NCBI RefSeq assembly: GCF_000719555.1
Contig: NZ_JOGX01000054.1
Coordinates: 1-57,803 of the forward strand
DNA: 57,803 bases
Direction of reading: 5' to 3'
From: Streptomyces sp. NRRL F-5727
GTDB taxonomy: Bacteria; Actinomycetota; Actinomycetes; Streptomycetales; Streptomycetaceae
Made by a program: the position numbers and the translations under genes. Under the pieces are notes generated by a model. It worked only from the letters and a program-made list of their open reading frames with translations, did not search any database and was not told the origin of the DNA. The first letter of the stretch is position 1. Each line of letters starts with the position of its first letter. Positions 15,499 through 24,469 of the stretch are shown here, piece after piece.

Positions 15499-16095
15499 TC
15501 AGGGTGTGGGCCAGGCCCGCATCGCCGACTCGGCCACCGCCGCCAGCTCCTCCGCCGTCGCCCCGTCGCGGGCCTGCTGGGACATGCCCTGGAGCACGGC
15601 CCCGCTGAAGCGCGCGAGGACGCGGGGGTCGGTGGCGGCGGGCAGCTCACCGGCCTCGACGTCCCGGCGGATCCGGTCCTCGATGGCGGCCAGATGGGCG
15701 TTGCGCCGGGCGCGGAGCGCCTCGTCGACCTCGGGGGTCGAACAGTTGACGGCGGCGGAGATCACCAGGCAGCCCGGTGGATGGCCGGCCTCCGTGTAGG
15801 CGACGGCGGCCTCGCGGAGCAGCCGCGCCACCGCGGCCCGGGCGGTGGGCTCCTCCTCGAAGGCGCGGGTGCCGAAGGCGCCGTGCGAGGCCACGTACTC
15901 GGCCACGACCTCCTCGAAGAGGGTCCGCTTGTCACCGAAGGCGGCGTAGAGGCTCGGGGCGCTGATGCCCATGGCCCGGGTGAGGTCGGAGACGGAGGTC
16001 GTCTCGTAGCCGTGCTCCCAGAAGGCCATCGTCGCCTGCTCCAGGGCCGTGGGCCGGTCGAAGGAGCGGGGGCGGCCGCGCTGTTTCGTCGCCAT
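15499..16095 (-). CDS. TetR-family repressor of the adjacent SDR gene
   Basis: A 198-residue repressor. The N-terminal helix-turn-helix includes LEQATMAFWEHGYETTSVSD and AMGISAPSLYAAFGDKRTLF; the helical ligand-binding domain has a TetR_C-type GCLVISAAVNCSTPEVDEAL stretch. The ATG at 16095 is 7 nt downstream of TAGAAT (complement of 16103-16108), giving a probable leaderless mRNA. A palindromic operator (16109-16120) touches that -10 box and a second lies at the divergent SDR promoter, so it should repress itself and the oxidoreductase. The inducer is unknown. Confidence 0.9.
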   Translation of the reverse strand: MATKQRGRPRSFDRPTALEQATMAFWEHGYETTSVSDLTRAMGISAPSLYAAFGDKRTLFEEVVAEYVASHGAFGTRAFEEEPTARAAVARLLREAAVAYTEAGHPPGCLVISAAVNCSTPEVDEALRARRNAHLAAIEDRIRRDVEAGELPAATDPRVLARFSGAVLQGMSQQARDGATAEELAAVAESAMRAWPTP

Positions 16096-16108
16096 GGGGT
16101 GAATTCTA

Positions 16109-16157
16109 TAGCGTGCGTTACGAATCATGGGGTACCGTCTTTCTGTAACGACCGCTA
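16109..16157. promoter_or_regulatory. Two TetR-type operators
   Basis: TAGCGTGCGTTA (16109-16120) and TAACGACCGCTA (16146-16157) are imperfect 12-bp palindromes of form TARCG-N2-CGYTA, reverse complements of each other except for the two central bases, set 37 bp apart. The first abuts the repressor's -10 box and the second lies just after TACCGT (16133-16138), a candidate -10 for the SDR gene. Confidence 0.75.
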
Positions 16158-16178
16158 GCAAATGAGGGGGGCGTCGCC

Positions 16179-16931
16179 ATGGGCGTGCTCACGGGGAAGA
16201 CGGCACTGGTCACGGGCGGGAGCCGGGGCATCGGGCGAGGGATCGCCGAGCGGCTGGGCCGGGACGGCGCGCGGGTCGCGGTGCACTACGGGACCAACGA
16301 GGCGGCGGCGAAGGAGACGGTCGCGGCGATCGAGGCGGCGGGCGGCGAGGCGTTCGCGATCGGGCAGGAGCTGGGGGTGCCGGGCGACGCGGCGGCGCTG
16401 TGGGCGGCCTTCGACGCACGGGCGGAGGGACTGGACATCCTGGTGAACAACGCGGGCATCGCCGCCACGCAGCCCTTCGGGACGATCGGCGAGGAGGAGT
16501 TCGAGCGGGTGTTCGCGGTGAACGCGAAGGCGCCATTCTTCCTCGCGCAGCTGGGGGCGGAGCGGCTGCGGGACGGGGGCCGGATCGTGAACGTGTCGAC
16601 GGGGCTGAGCAGGACGGCGCTGATGCCGGACCTGATCGCCTACTCGATGTCGAAGGCGGCGCTGGACGTCTTCACGCGGGATCTGTCCAAGGTGCTGGGC
16701 CCGCGTCGGATCACGGTCAACACGGTGGCGCCCGGGATCGTGGACACGGACATCAACGCGGACTGGCTGCGGGGCGGCGAGGAGGCGTGGGCGGGCGCGG
16801 CGGCGATGTCGGCGCTCGGCGGGGTCGGGGCGCCGGCGGAGATAGCCGACGTGGTGGCCTTCCTCGTCTCGGACGACGCGCGCTGGGTGACGGGGGCCTG
16901 GATCGACGCGACCGGGGGTTCGCTGACCTGA
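16179..16931 (+). CDS. Short-chain dehydrogenase/reductase
   Basis: A 250-residue classical SDR with the cofactor motif TGGSRGIGRG (13-22), the NNAG motif (about 90-93), the catalytic Ser of NVSTGLS, the YSMSK catalytic Tyr/Lys box (about 155-159) and the APGIVDTDI segment. It reduces or oxidises a small carbonyl/alcohol with NAD(P)H, acting in the cytosol; the substrate is not evident. GAGGGGG (16164-16170) precedes the ATG. The divergent TetR gene and the two operators between them indicate that it is induced by a compound it may detoxify or metabolise. Confidence 0.9.
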   Translation: MGVLTGKTALVTGGSRGIGRGIAERLGRDGARVAVHYGTNEAAAKETVAAIEAAGGEAFAIGQELGVPGDAAALWAAFDARAEGLDILVNNAGIAATQPFGTIGEEEFERVFAVNAKAPFFLAQLGAERLRDGGRIVNVSTGLSRTALMPDLIAYSMSKAALDVFTRDLSKVLGPRRITVNTVAPGIVDTDINADWLRGGEEAWAGAAAMSALGGVGAPAEIADVVAFLVSDDARWVTGAWIDATGGSLT

Positions 16932-16947
16932 GGCGCCCGGGTCCGCG

Positions 16948-16984
16948 CCCGTACGTGCCCGGGCGGGGGTCGGGCACGTACGGG
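16948..16984 (+). terminator. Terminator after the SDR gene
   Basis: A perfect 14-bp stem (16948-16961 with 16971-16984) with a 9-nt loop, 17 bp after the SDR stop. The rest of the gap to nagB (16985-17170) holds no recognised gene. Confidence 0.75.
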
Positions 16985-17170
16985 TGGGGGCGCCGTCCCC
17001 TCGGGGCCGGGCGGGCCGTGCGGAGGGGGCGTGCGGTGGTGGTGGCGGTGGGGTTCGAGTGGCTGGGGAGGGGTGTGCGGCCGACGATGGAGGAGGCCGG
17101 GAGGTGCGGGCCGTCCGGGGTGCGGAACGGCATGAGGAGACGGGCCTCCCTCTGCTAGATTGGGACTTTG

Positions 17171-17186
17171 ATTGGTCTATACCACA
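17171..17186. promoter_or_regulatory. DasR operator (dre) before nagB
   Basis: The core TGGTCTATACCA (17173-17184) matches the dre consensus TGGTCTAGACCA at 11 of 12 positions and lies 41 bp upstream of the nagB start. DasR control of nagB through such a site is established in S. coelicolor. Confidence 0.9.
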
Positions 17187-17226
17187 TGGCCCCTCCCTAG
17201 CCCCTCACCAGATCGGCAGGCACAGC

Positions 17227-18012
17227 GTGGAAGTTGTCATCGTCAAGGACGCCAAGGCGGGCGGAGAGCTCATCGCGGACGGCATCGCCGACCTCCTGCG
17301 CCGCAAGCCCGACGCGCTGCTCGGCGTGGCCACGGGCTCGACCCCGATCCCGATCTACGACGCCCTGATCGCCCAGGTGAACGCCGGCTCGGTGGACGCC
17401 TCCCGGGCGCGCATCGCCCAGCTCGACGAGTACGTGGGGCTGCCCGCCGGGCACCCGGAGTCGTACCGCTCGACGGTGCTGCGCCAGGTGGTGGAGCCGC
17501 TCGGTCTGCCGGAGGACCACTTCATGGGTCCCGACGGCTCCGCCGAGGACGTCCAGGCGGCCTGCGAGGCGTACGACAAGGCGCTCGTCGACGCCGGCGG
17601 TGTGGACCTCCAGATCCTCGGCATCGGCACCGACGGGCACATCGGCTTCAACGAGCCCTGCTCCTCGCTCGCCTCCCGCACCCGGATCAAGACGCTCACC
17701 GAGCAGACCCGGGTGGACAACGCCCGCTTCTTCGACGACGACATCGACCAGGTCCCGCACCACGTCATCACCCAGGGCATCGGCACCATCCTGGAGGCCC
17801 GCCACCTGGTGCTGCTCGCCACCGGCGAGGGCAAGGCCGAGGCCGTCGCGCAGACGGTCGAGGGCCCCGTCGCCGCGCTCGTCCCCGCCTCCGCGCTCCA
17901 GCTCCACCCGCACGCCACCGTGGTCGTGGACGAGGCCGCCGCCTCCAAGCTGAAGCTCGCGGACTACTTCCGCCACACCTACGCGAACAAGCCCTCCTGG
18001 CAGGGCATCTGA
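17227..18012 (+). CDS. nagB: Glucosamine-6-phosphate deaminase
   Basis: A 261-residue enzyme converting glucosamine-6-phosphate to fructose-6-phosphate and ammonia, the step linking chitin-derived amino sugar to glycolysis. GVATGSTPIPIYDAL (phosphate loop), AQLDEYVGLP with the catalytic Asp, and GIGTDGHIGFNEP with the ring-opening His/Glu are all intact. GTG 17227 (VEVVIVKDAKAGGELIADGI) matches the family N-terminus; the upstream frame is not coding. A dre site lies just upstream, so expression should rise when glucosamine-6-phosphate releases DasR. It converges on the GH3 hexosaminidase gene across a strong terminator. Confidence 0.95.
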   Translation: MEVVIVKDAKAGGELIADGIADLLRRKPDALLGVATGSTPIPIYDALIAQVNAGSVDASRARIAQLDEYVGLPAGHPESYRSTVLRQVVEPLGLPEDHFMGPDGSAEDVQAACEAYDKALVDAGGVDLQILGIGTDGHIGFNEPCSSLASRTRIKTLTEQTRVDNARFFDDDIDQVPHHVITQGIGTILEARHLVLLATGEGKAEAVAQTVEGPVAALVPASALQLHPHATVVVDEAAASKLKLADYFRHTYANKPSWQGI

Positions 18013-18032
18013 TCCCCGGATCACCCACCGGC

Positions 18033-18083
18033 GCACGGCAAGGGGCCCGGCACCTGGATCAGGTGCCGGGCCCCTTGCCGTGC
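18033..18083. terminator. Bidirectional terminator, nagB/GH3
   Basis: A perfect 23-bp stem (18033-18055 with 18061-18083) and 5-nt loop between the convergent genes; one of the strongest hairpins in the window. Confidence 0.9.
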
Positions 18084-18112
18084 GCGCGTTCCCGGGCGCG
18101 TGCGGGAGTCCG

Positions 18113-19639
18113 TCAGGCGCCGGTGCCGACCACGGCCTCCGCCGCGGCCCGGCCGCAGACCCGGGCGGCGCCGTGGGTCGCGATGTGCAGGGCGCCGCGC
18201 GGCTCCGCCTCGTTGAGGCCCATCTCGACGACCACGGTGTCCGGGCGGACGGCGACCAGGCCGTCCAGCGCCGCGGTCATCCAGGGGTGCCGGTGGAGGT
18301 CGCGGACGACCGCGACGATCCGCCGCTCCCCCGCCGCCGCGAGCACCGACTCCACGGTGGCCTCGGCGTCGAAGGAACCGGACCCGGTGCCCGGCAGCAG
18401 CCGGTCCAGCTCGGCGGCGACGCCCCACGGGGTCTCGTCGCCGACCGCGAAGTTGGCGACCGGGGTGAAGGAGGCGACGAAGGGAGCGCTCGACACCGGG
18501 GTGTAGAGCTCCGCGCCCCGGGTGATCCGCAGCGCCCGGCGGGCCGCCACGAGTCCGATGTCGGCGCCGGGCGCGGTCCCCTCCTGCACTGCCGCGCCCG
18601 GCACCGATCCAGCCCCCCTCGCCCGGTGCGCCTGGGTCCAGGCCGCCAGGGCGCGCACGCGCGCCGCGGCGTCGGCCAGCCGCTCCTCGGGCAGTTCACC
18701 GGTCCGTACCGCGGAGACGAGCGCGTCGCGCAGCCGCAGCACGGTGTCCTCGTCGCACAGCCCGCCGCCGACGCAGATGGCGTCGGCGCCCGCGGCGATC
18801 GCGAGGACGGATCCGCGCTCGATGCCGTACGTCGCCGCGACGGCCTGCATCTCCATGCCGTCGGTGACGATCAGGCCGTCGAAGCCCAGCTCCTGGCGGA
18901 GCAGACCGGTGAGGATCTGCGGGCTCAGGGTGGCCGGACGTTCGGTGTCGAGCGCGGAGAGCAGGATATGCGCGCTCATGACCGCCTTGGTACCCGCGGC
19001 GACGGCCGCGCGGAAAGGCACCAGCTCACGGGCGTGCAGTGTGGCGAGGTCCACATCGATCCGGGGCAGCGCGTCGTGCGAGTCGACGTTGGTGTCGCCG
19101 TGTCCGGGGAAGTGCTTGGTGCAGGCCGCGACCCCGACGCCCTGGAGGCCGTCGACGTACGCCACGGTGTGCCGCGCGACCAGGTCCGGGTCCGGTCCGA
19201 AGGAGCGGACGCCGATGACCGGGTTCTCGGCGTTGGAGTTCACGTCGGCCGAGGGCGCCCAGTTGAGGTCGATCCCGCAGGCGATCAGCCGGCGGCCGAG
19301 CTCGCGGGCGACGGCCCGGGTCAGCTCGACGTCGTCGACCCGGCCCAGGGCGTAGTTGCCCGGGAAGGACGAGCCCTCGTTGACCTCCAGGCGGGTGACG
19401 TCGCCGCCCTCCTCGTCGATGGCGACGAGGACGTCCTCCCGCTCGGCGCGGAGCTGCGCGGTGAGGCGGGCGAGCTGGTCGGGGCTGACGACGTTCCGGC
19501 CGAAGAGGCCGACGGAGGACAGGCCCTCGCCGATCCGGCGGAGCAGCCAGTCGGGGGCGGTGGTGCCGACGAAGCCGGGCTGGAGCACCGTGAGCGCGTC
19601 ACGGGTCAGGGTGTCCGAGCCGTGTACGAGTGTGGTCAT
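18113..19639 (-). CDS. dasD: GH3 beta-N-acetylhexosaminidase (DasD-like)
   Basis: A 508-residue glycoside hydrolase family 3 protein without a signal peptide. VLVAIDEEGGDVTRLE starts the barrel core, KHFPGHGDTNVDSHDALPRI is the NagZ-type loop carrying the Asp/His acid-base dyad, and GLIVTDGMEM contains the nucleophile Asp. A C-terminal alpha/beta domain follows. It should split chitobiose imported by DasABC into N-acetylglucosamine. It lies 9 bp downstream of dasC in the same direction, and in other Streptomyces an intracellular hexosaminidase called DasD sits here, which is the basis for the symbol. Confidence 0.9.
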   Translation of the reverse strand: MTTLVHGSDTLTRDALTVLQPGFVGTTAPDWLLRRIGEGLSSVGLFGRNVVSPDQLARLTAQLRAEREDVLVAIDEEGGDVTRLEVNEGSSFPGNYALGRVDDVELTRAVARELGRRLIACGIDLNWAPSADVNSNAENPVIGVRSFGPDPDLVARHTVAYVDGLQGVGVAACTKHFPGHGDTNVDSHDALPRIDVDLATLHARELVPFRAAVAAGTKAVMSAHILLSALDTERPATLSPQILTGLLRQELGFDGLIVTDGMEMQAVAATYGIERGSVLAIAAGADAICVGGGLCDEDTVLRLRDALVSAVRTGELPEERLADAAARVRALAAWTQAHRARGAGSVPGAAVQEGTAPGADIGLVAARRALRITRGAELYTPVSSAPFVASFTPVANFAVGDETPWGVAAELDRLLPGTGSGSFDAEATVESVLAAAGERRIVAVVRDLHRHPWMTAALDGLVAVRPDTVVVEMGLNEAEPRGALHIATHGAARVCGRAAAEAVVGTGA

Positions 19640-19648
19640 GGGGCGCCG

Positions 19649-20542
19649 TTATCCCTTCACCGCGCCGGCGGTCATGCCGCCGACGGCCTTGCGCTGGAGG
19701 AAGAGGAACACGATGAGCACGGGCAGGGCGAAGAGCGTCGAGGCGGCCATGGTGGCGCCCCAGTCGTCGCCGAACGCGGTCTGGAACTGGGTGAGCCAGA
19801 GCGTCAGGGTCTGGTTCGTCTTGTCCTTGTTGAGCACCAGGACCATGGCGAACTCGTTCCAGGCCGTGATGAAGCCGAAGAGCGAGGTGGACATCAGGCC
19901 GGGGGCGAGCAGCGGGAAGATGACCTTGCGGAACGCCTGGCCGCGGGTGCAGCCGTCGATCTGGGCGGCCTCCTCCAGCTCCACCGGGACGGCGGCGATG
20001 AAGCCGCGCAGGGTCCAGATGGTGAAGGGCAGGACCATCACGAAGTAGATCGCGGTGAGCAGCGGGATGCTGTTCAGCAGGTCGTTGTCGCGGGCGATCA
20101 TGTACATCGCGATGACCATGACCTCCCAGGGGGCCATCTGGGCCATCATCACGATGAGGACGATGCCCTTGCGGCCCTTGAACCTCATGCGGGCGATCGC
20201 GAAGCTCGCGGCGAGGGCGACGAGCAGGGCCAGGAGGACGGCGCCGACCGTGACGATCAGGCTGTTGGTGACGTACGTCCAGAAGAGGTCGACGCCGGTG
20301 GCCGTGGAGTAGTTCTCGAAGGTCGGTGTGAAGAAGAAGACCGGGTCCTTGGAGAGGATCTCGCTCTGCGGCTTCAGCGAGGACGAGAACATCCAGTAGA
20401 CCGGGAAGACGAAGATCACGGCCAGGACGAGCGCGGCGGCGTTCTTCGCGACGGCGCCGACGGTCAGCGGCTTGCGGGTGCGCAGCTTCTGCGGGGCCCG
20501 GGCCGGCACGGGTGCCTTGGGGTTCTGTGCGGTGGTGCTCAC
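19649..20542 (-). CDS. dasC: ABC importer permease DasC (chitobiose)
   Basis: A 297-residue inner-membrane permease with six transmembrane segments and the EAA loop (VPVELEEAAQIDGCTRGQAF) that docks to the shared ATPase. The GTG at 20542 overlaps the dasB stop by 4 nt (GTGA), giving coupled translation. It forms the membrane channel with DasB for N,N'-diacetylchitobiose delivered by DasA. No ATPase gene is in the cluster; in Streptomyces MsiK from elsewhere powers this importer. Confidence 0.93.
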   Translation of the reverse strand: MSTTAQNPKAPVPARAPQKLRTRKPLTVGAVAKNAAALVLAVIFVFPVYWMFSSSLKPQSEILSKDPVFFFTPTFENYSTATGVDLFWTYVTNSLIVTVGAVLLALLVALAASFAIARMRFKGRKGIVLIVMMAQMAPWEVMVIAMYMIARDNDLLNSIPLLTAIYFVMVLPFTIWTLRGFIAAVPVELEEAAQIDGCTRGQAFRKVIFPLLAPGLMSTSLFGFITAWNEFAMVLVLNKDKTNQTLTLWLTQFQTAFGDDWGATMAASTLFALPVLIVFLFLQRKAVGGMTAGAVKG

Positions 20543-21561
20543 TGCTCGTCCTCCTGCTTCAGGATCAGGCGGAAGTAGAAGGACATGGCCACGAGGAGCA
20601 TCACGATGGTGAGGATCGAGATGGCCGCCGCGACGCCGTAGTGCTGCTGGCTCATGCCTTCGATGTAGGCGAAGACGGGAAGGGTCTCGGTGGCGCGGTC
20701 GGGGCCGCCCTGGTTCATGGCGTAGACCTGGGTGAACGCCTTGAAGACCCAGATGATCTCCAGGAAGGTGGTGATCATGAAGAAGGGCTTCAGGTTGGGG
20801 AAGACCACGGACCAGAAGGTCCGCCAGCCGCTGGCGCCGTCCATGCGGGCCGCCTCGTAGAGCTCGGTGCCCACCGTGGTGAGGCCGGCGTACATGTTGA
20901 GGGCGACGAAGGGGACGGAGCCCCAGACGACGAGGGCCGTGATGATCACGAAGGTGGAGAAGCCGGTCTCGAACCAGTTGTGCTGCTCGTAGCCGGCGAA
21001 GCCGAGCGTGCGCATCAGCCAGTTGGCGACGCCGAACTGCTCGTCGAAGAGCCACTGGAAGACCGTGACGGAGGCGACGATCGGCATGGCCCAGGCGAAG
21101 GCGAGCGCCAGGGAGAGCACCAGCCGCATCTTCTTGCCGAGGCGGTTGAGGAGCAGGCCGATGCCGGTGCCGATCGCCATGATCAGCGCCACGTTGGCGG
21201 CGGTGAAGGCGACCGAGCGGAGGACGACGGTCCAGAACTCGGAGTTGCCCAGCAGCTCCGTGTAGTTGTCGAAGCCGACCCAGGGGGTCTCGCGGCGGAT
21301 CAGTTCACGCCGGTTGACCGACTGGAAGGAGAGGATCAGGTTGCTGATCAGGGGGTAGAGCAGCAGCACCGCCATGGACAGCAGGGCGGGCGTGACGAGC
21401 AGGTACGGCAGTAGCCCACCAGGCAGCGAACGTCTGCCGCGCGAGGGCTGAAGGGCTTCCTTCGCGCCGGAAGGGGGTGGCGGAGTCTGCGACTTCCCTG
21501 CCGCCCTCCCGGGCGCGTCCTGGGAACCGGCGGTCGCCGTCCCCTGGGAGTCCACGGTCAT
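20539..21561 (-). CDS. dasB: ABC importer permease DasB (chitobiose)
   Basis: A 340-residue permease of the MalF type: a Pro/Gly-rich N-tail (1-45), six transmembrane helices and the EAA loop (TVGTELYEAARMDGASGWRT). It partners DasC as a heterodimeric channel. ATG 21561 follows AGGAAGA and begins MTVDSQGTATAG. It is 127 bp after dasA, separated by a hairpin that probably lowers its level relative to the binding protein. Confidence 0.93.
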   Translation of the reverse strand: MTVDSQGTATAGSQDAPGRAAGKSQTPPPPSGAKEALQPSRGRRSLPGGLLPYLLVTPALLSMAVLLLYPLISNLILSFQSVNRRELIRRETPWVGFDNYTELLGNSEFWTVVLRSVAFTAANVALIMAIGTGIGLLLNRLGKKMRLVLSLALAFAWAMPIVASVTVFQWLFDEQFGVANWLMRTLGFAGYEQHNWFETGFSTFVIITALVVWGSVPFVALNMYAGLTTVGTELYEAARMDGASGWRTFWSVVFPNLKPFFMITTFLEIIWVFKAFTQVYAMNQGGPDRATETLPVFAYIEGMSQQHYGVAAAISILTIVMLLVAMSFYFRLILKQEDEQ

Positions 21562-21644
21562 GGTCTTCTTCCTCGCGGTTCTGGGGCTCCCGCGCCCACC
21601 GGGGCACGGCCCGGGGGAGCGGGCCGCAATCACTGCAACGCCCA

Positions 21645-21679
21645 GGTGGCGTGGCCGGGGGGAAGCCGGCCACGCCACC
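21645..21679 (-). terminator. Attenuating hairpin between dasA and dasB
   Basis: A perfect 14-bp stem (21645-21658 with 21666-21679) with a 7-nt loop in the dasA-dasB gap. Partial termination or mRNA protection here is a common way to make more binding protein than permease. Confidence 0.7.
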
Positions 21680-21688
21680 GGGGTGGGG

Positions 21689-22978
21689 TTACTGCTGGTT
21701 GATGCGCTCGGCGATGACCTTGTCGGCCTCTTCGCCGGCCTTCTGCGGGTCCTCGCCCTTCAGGACCTTGGTCATGTAGCCCTTGATCGGGTTGGGCTCG
21801 GTCTCGACGTTGGCCCAGCCACCGGTGATCGGGGTGATGCGACCGACCTCGGCGACCTTCACCATGGCCTCGGCGAAGGAGCCGGCCTCAGGGGTGACCT
21901 GCGCGGAGGTGTCGACGGGGATGATGCCGCCCTTGTTGGCGGTGCCGTACGACTGCAGCTGCTTCTTGTTGGTGACGAAGGCCAGCCACTCCTTCGCGAG
22001 CTCCTGGTTCTTGGAGCGCTCGGCGACGGCGAGGTTGGAGCCGCCGAAGAAGACGGAGCCCGGCTTGTCGGCGGTCTTGCCCGGGATCGGGAAGTAGCCG
22101 AAGTCGGCCTTCTTGCCGGCCTTCTCGATGGCGGCGATCGCGCCGCCGGCCTCCCAGCCGAGACCGATCCAGGAGGCGACGCCGCCCTTGGGGACGACGT
22201 CGACGGACTGCTGCGGGGTGGCCTCGTCCTTGTCCTTCGGAGCGGTCGAGAAGGACTGCAGCTCCTTGTAGAAGTTCATGGCGGCGGCGGCCTGCGGGGT
22301 GGCCAGGCCGCCCTTCCACTTGTCGCCGTCCTTGACCGCGAGCTCGCCGCCCTCGTCCCAGAGGAAGCCGGCGAGGACGTACCAGCTCTGGCCCGGGAGG
22401 TAGATGGGCTGCGACTTGGCGTCGGCGGCCTTGAGCTTCTTCAGGCCGTCGATCCACTCGTCGCGGGTCTTCGGCGGGGTGACGCCGGCCTTCTTGTACG
22501 CGGCCTTGTCGTAGATCACGACGCGGCTGGCGGCCCACCACGGAGCGGCGTAGAGCTTGCCGTCCAGCTCGGCCGAGGGCAGCATGCCCTTGCTCCAGTT
22601 GGCGTAACCGAGCTTCTCCTTGTCACCGGTGAGGTCGGCGAGACCGCCGGTGACGGCGTAACCCGTGGTCTGGGTGTTGCCGAGCTCAAGGACGTCCGGC
22701 GGGGTGTCCTCGGAGAGGGCCGTGGTGACCTTGGTCTGGATGTCGGTCCACTGCTGGACCTCGACGTTGACCTTGACGCCGGGGTGGGCGGCCTCGAACT
22801 CCTTGTTGACGCCGTCGATCCACTCCTTGGGAGCGGAACCGTCCATGACCCAGACGGTGAGCGACTTGTCGCCGCCCTCGGCCTTGTCCTTGCCGTCACC
22901 GCTGTCGGAACCGCCACACGCAGCGATAGAGACCATCATGCCCGCGACGCCGATCGCCGCGATGAGCTTGCGCTTCAC
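21689..22978 (-). CDS. dasA: Chitobiose-binding lipoprotein DasA
   Basis: A 429-residue solute-binding protein. The N-terminus GTG-KRKLIAAIGVAGMMVSIAA ends in a lipobox with acylated Cys21, so it is tethered outside the membrane. The family-1-type sugar-binding fold follows (LTVWVMDGSAPKEWIDGVNK, GLGWEAGGAIAAIEKAGKKA). It binds N,N'-diacetylchitobiose and hands it to DasBC. GAGGAGGG lies just before the GTG. Two DasR operators lie about 90 bp upstream in the divergent region with dasR. It also matters for development in S. coelicolor (family knowledge). Confidence 0.95.
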   Translation of the reverse strand: MKRKLIAAIGVAGMMVSIAACGGSDSGDGKDKAEGGDKSLTVWVMDGSAPKEWIDGVNKEFEAAHPGVKVNVEVQQWTDIQTKVTTALSEDTPPDVLELGNTQTTGYAVTGGLADLTGDKEKLGYANWSKGMLPSAELDGKLYAAPWWAASRVVIYDKAAYKKAGVTPPKTRDEWIDGLKKLKAADAKSQPIYLPGQSWYVLAGFLWDEGGELAVKDGDKWKGGLATPQAAAAMNFYKELQSFSTAPKDKDEATPQQSVDVVPKGGVASWIGLGWEAGGAIAAIEKAGKKADFGYFPIPGKTADKPGSVFFGGSNLAVAERSKNQELAKEWLAFVTNKKQLQSYGTANKGGIIPVDTSAQVTPEAGSFAEAMVKVAEVGRITPITGGWANVETEPNPIKGYMTKVLKGEDPQKAGEEADKVIAERINQQ

Positions 22979-23066
22979 GCCACCCTCCTCAGGGATGCCT
23001 GCAACCCCTGCCCACCGCGCGAAGACATACGTCAGGTAGTGCTCGTGGGGCTGGGACCTGGTCTTT

Positions 23067-23082
23067 AATGGTTTAGACCAGT
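23067..23082. promoter_or_regulatory. DasR operator dre1 (dasA side)
   Basis: The core TGGTTTAGACCA (23069-23080) matches the dre consensus at 11 of 12 bases. It is nearer dasA. Confidence 0.88.
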
Positions 23083-23090
23083 ACCCGGAG

Positions 23091-23106
23091 CTTGGCCTAG
23101 ACCTTT
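23091..23106. promoter_or_regulatory. DasR operator dre2 (dasR side)
   Basis: The core TGGCCTAGACCT (23093-23104) matches the dre consensus at 10 of 12 and is centred 24 bp from dre1. TATAAG (23123-23128) is a plausible dasR -10 box, which would place dre2 over its -35 region. Confidence 0.75.
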
Positions 23107-23164
23107 AGGGGTGTCAAGGGTGTATAAGAAGGGCAGTCGCGTCCGTTATCGGACCGACACCTGA

Positions 23165-24025
<861 letters not shown>

Positions 24026-24042
24026 AAATCGATCTGAACCCG

Positions 24043-24073
24043 CACCCCGGCACATCCGTGTGATGTGTCGGGG
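24043..24073 (+). terminator. dasR terminator
   Basis: A 13-bp stem with one G-T pair (24043-24055 with 24061-24073) and 5-nt loop, 17 bp after the dasR stop. Downstream, at 24122-24138, is the inverted repeat CGTCCG-N5-CGGACG, probably belonging to the next operon's promoter. Confidence 0.75.
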
Positions 24074-24214
24074 TTCGCCGTTTCCAGGGCCGCGGTTCGA
24101 CACCGAGACCCGCCCGATACACGTCCGTTATTCGGACGAGGGTTCCCAAGGGGTGGGCGGTCCCCTACATTTCCTCGGCATTAGCCGGTGATCAGTGAGG
24201 GGACGTATTTCGCC

Positions 24215-24469
24215 ATGTCAGAAACCGCAACCGGGAGACAACCGGTCATCACGCCCGTCAGGATCGTCATAGCGCTCTGCCTGGCGGCCCCGTTCGTGGC
24301 GATGCTCTGGGTCAGTTCCTACGCGAAGGTCGAACCCCTCTTCGCCGGCATCCCGTTCTTCTACTGGTACCAGATGCTGTGGGTGCTGGTGTCGACCGCG
24401 CTCACGATGGTCGCGTACAAGCTGTGGCAGCGTGACCAGCGCGCCCGCAAGGGAGGTGACGCGCGATGA
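24215..24469 (+). CDS. DUF3311-type small membrane partner of symporter
   Basis: An 84-residue protein with two transmembrane helices (about 19-39 and 45-68) and a basic tail. Small proteins of this kind are encoded just before sodium:solute symporters, as here, and presumably stabilise or regulate them. ATG 24215 is chosen because the conserved protein starts MSETATGRQP; GAGGGGA lies 12 nt upstream. Its TGA overlaps the symporter ATG (ATGA, 24466-24469), so the two are co-translated. Confidence 0.85.
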   Translation: MSETATGRQPVITPVRIVIALCLAAPFVAMLWVSSYAKVEPLFAGIPFFYWYQMLWVLVSTALTMVAYKLWQRDQRARKGGDAR

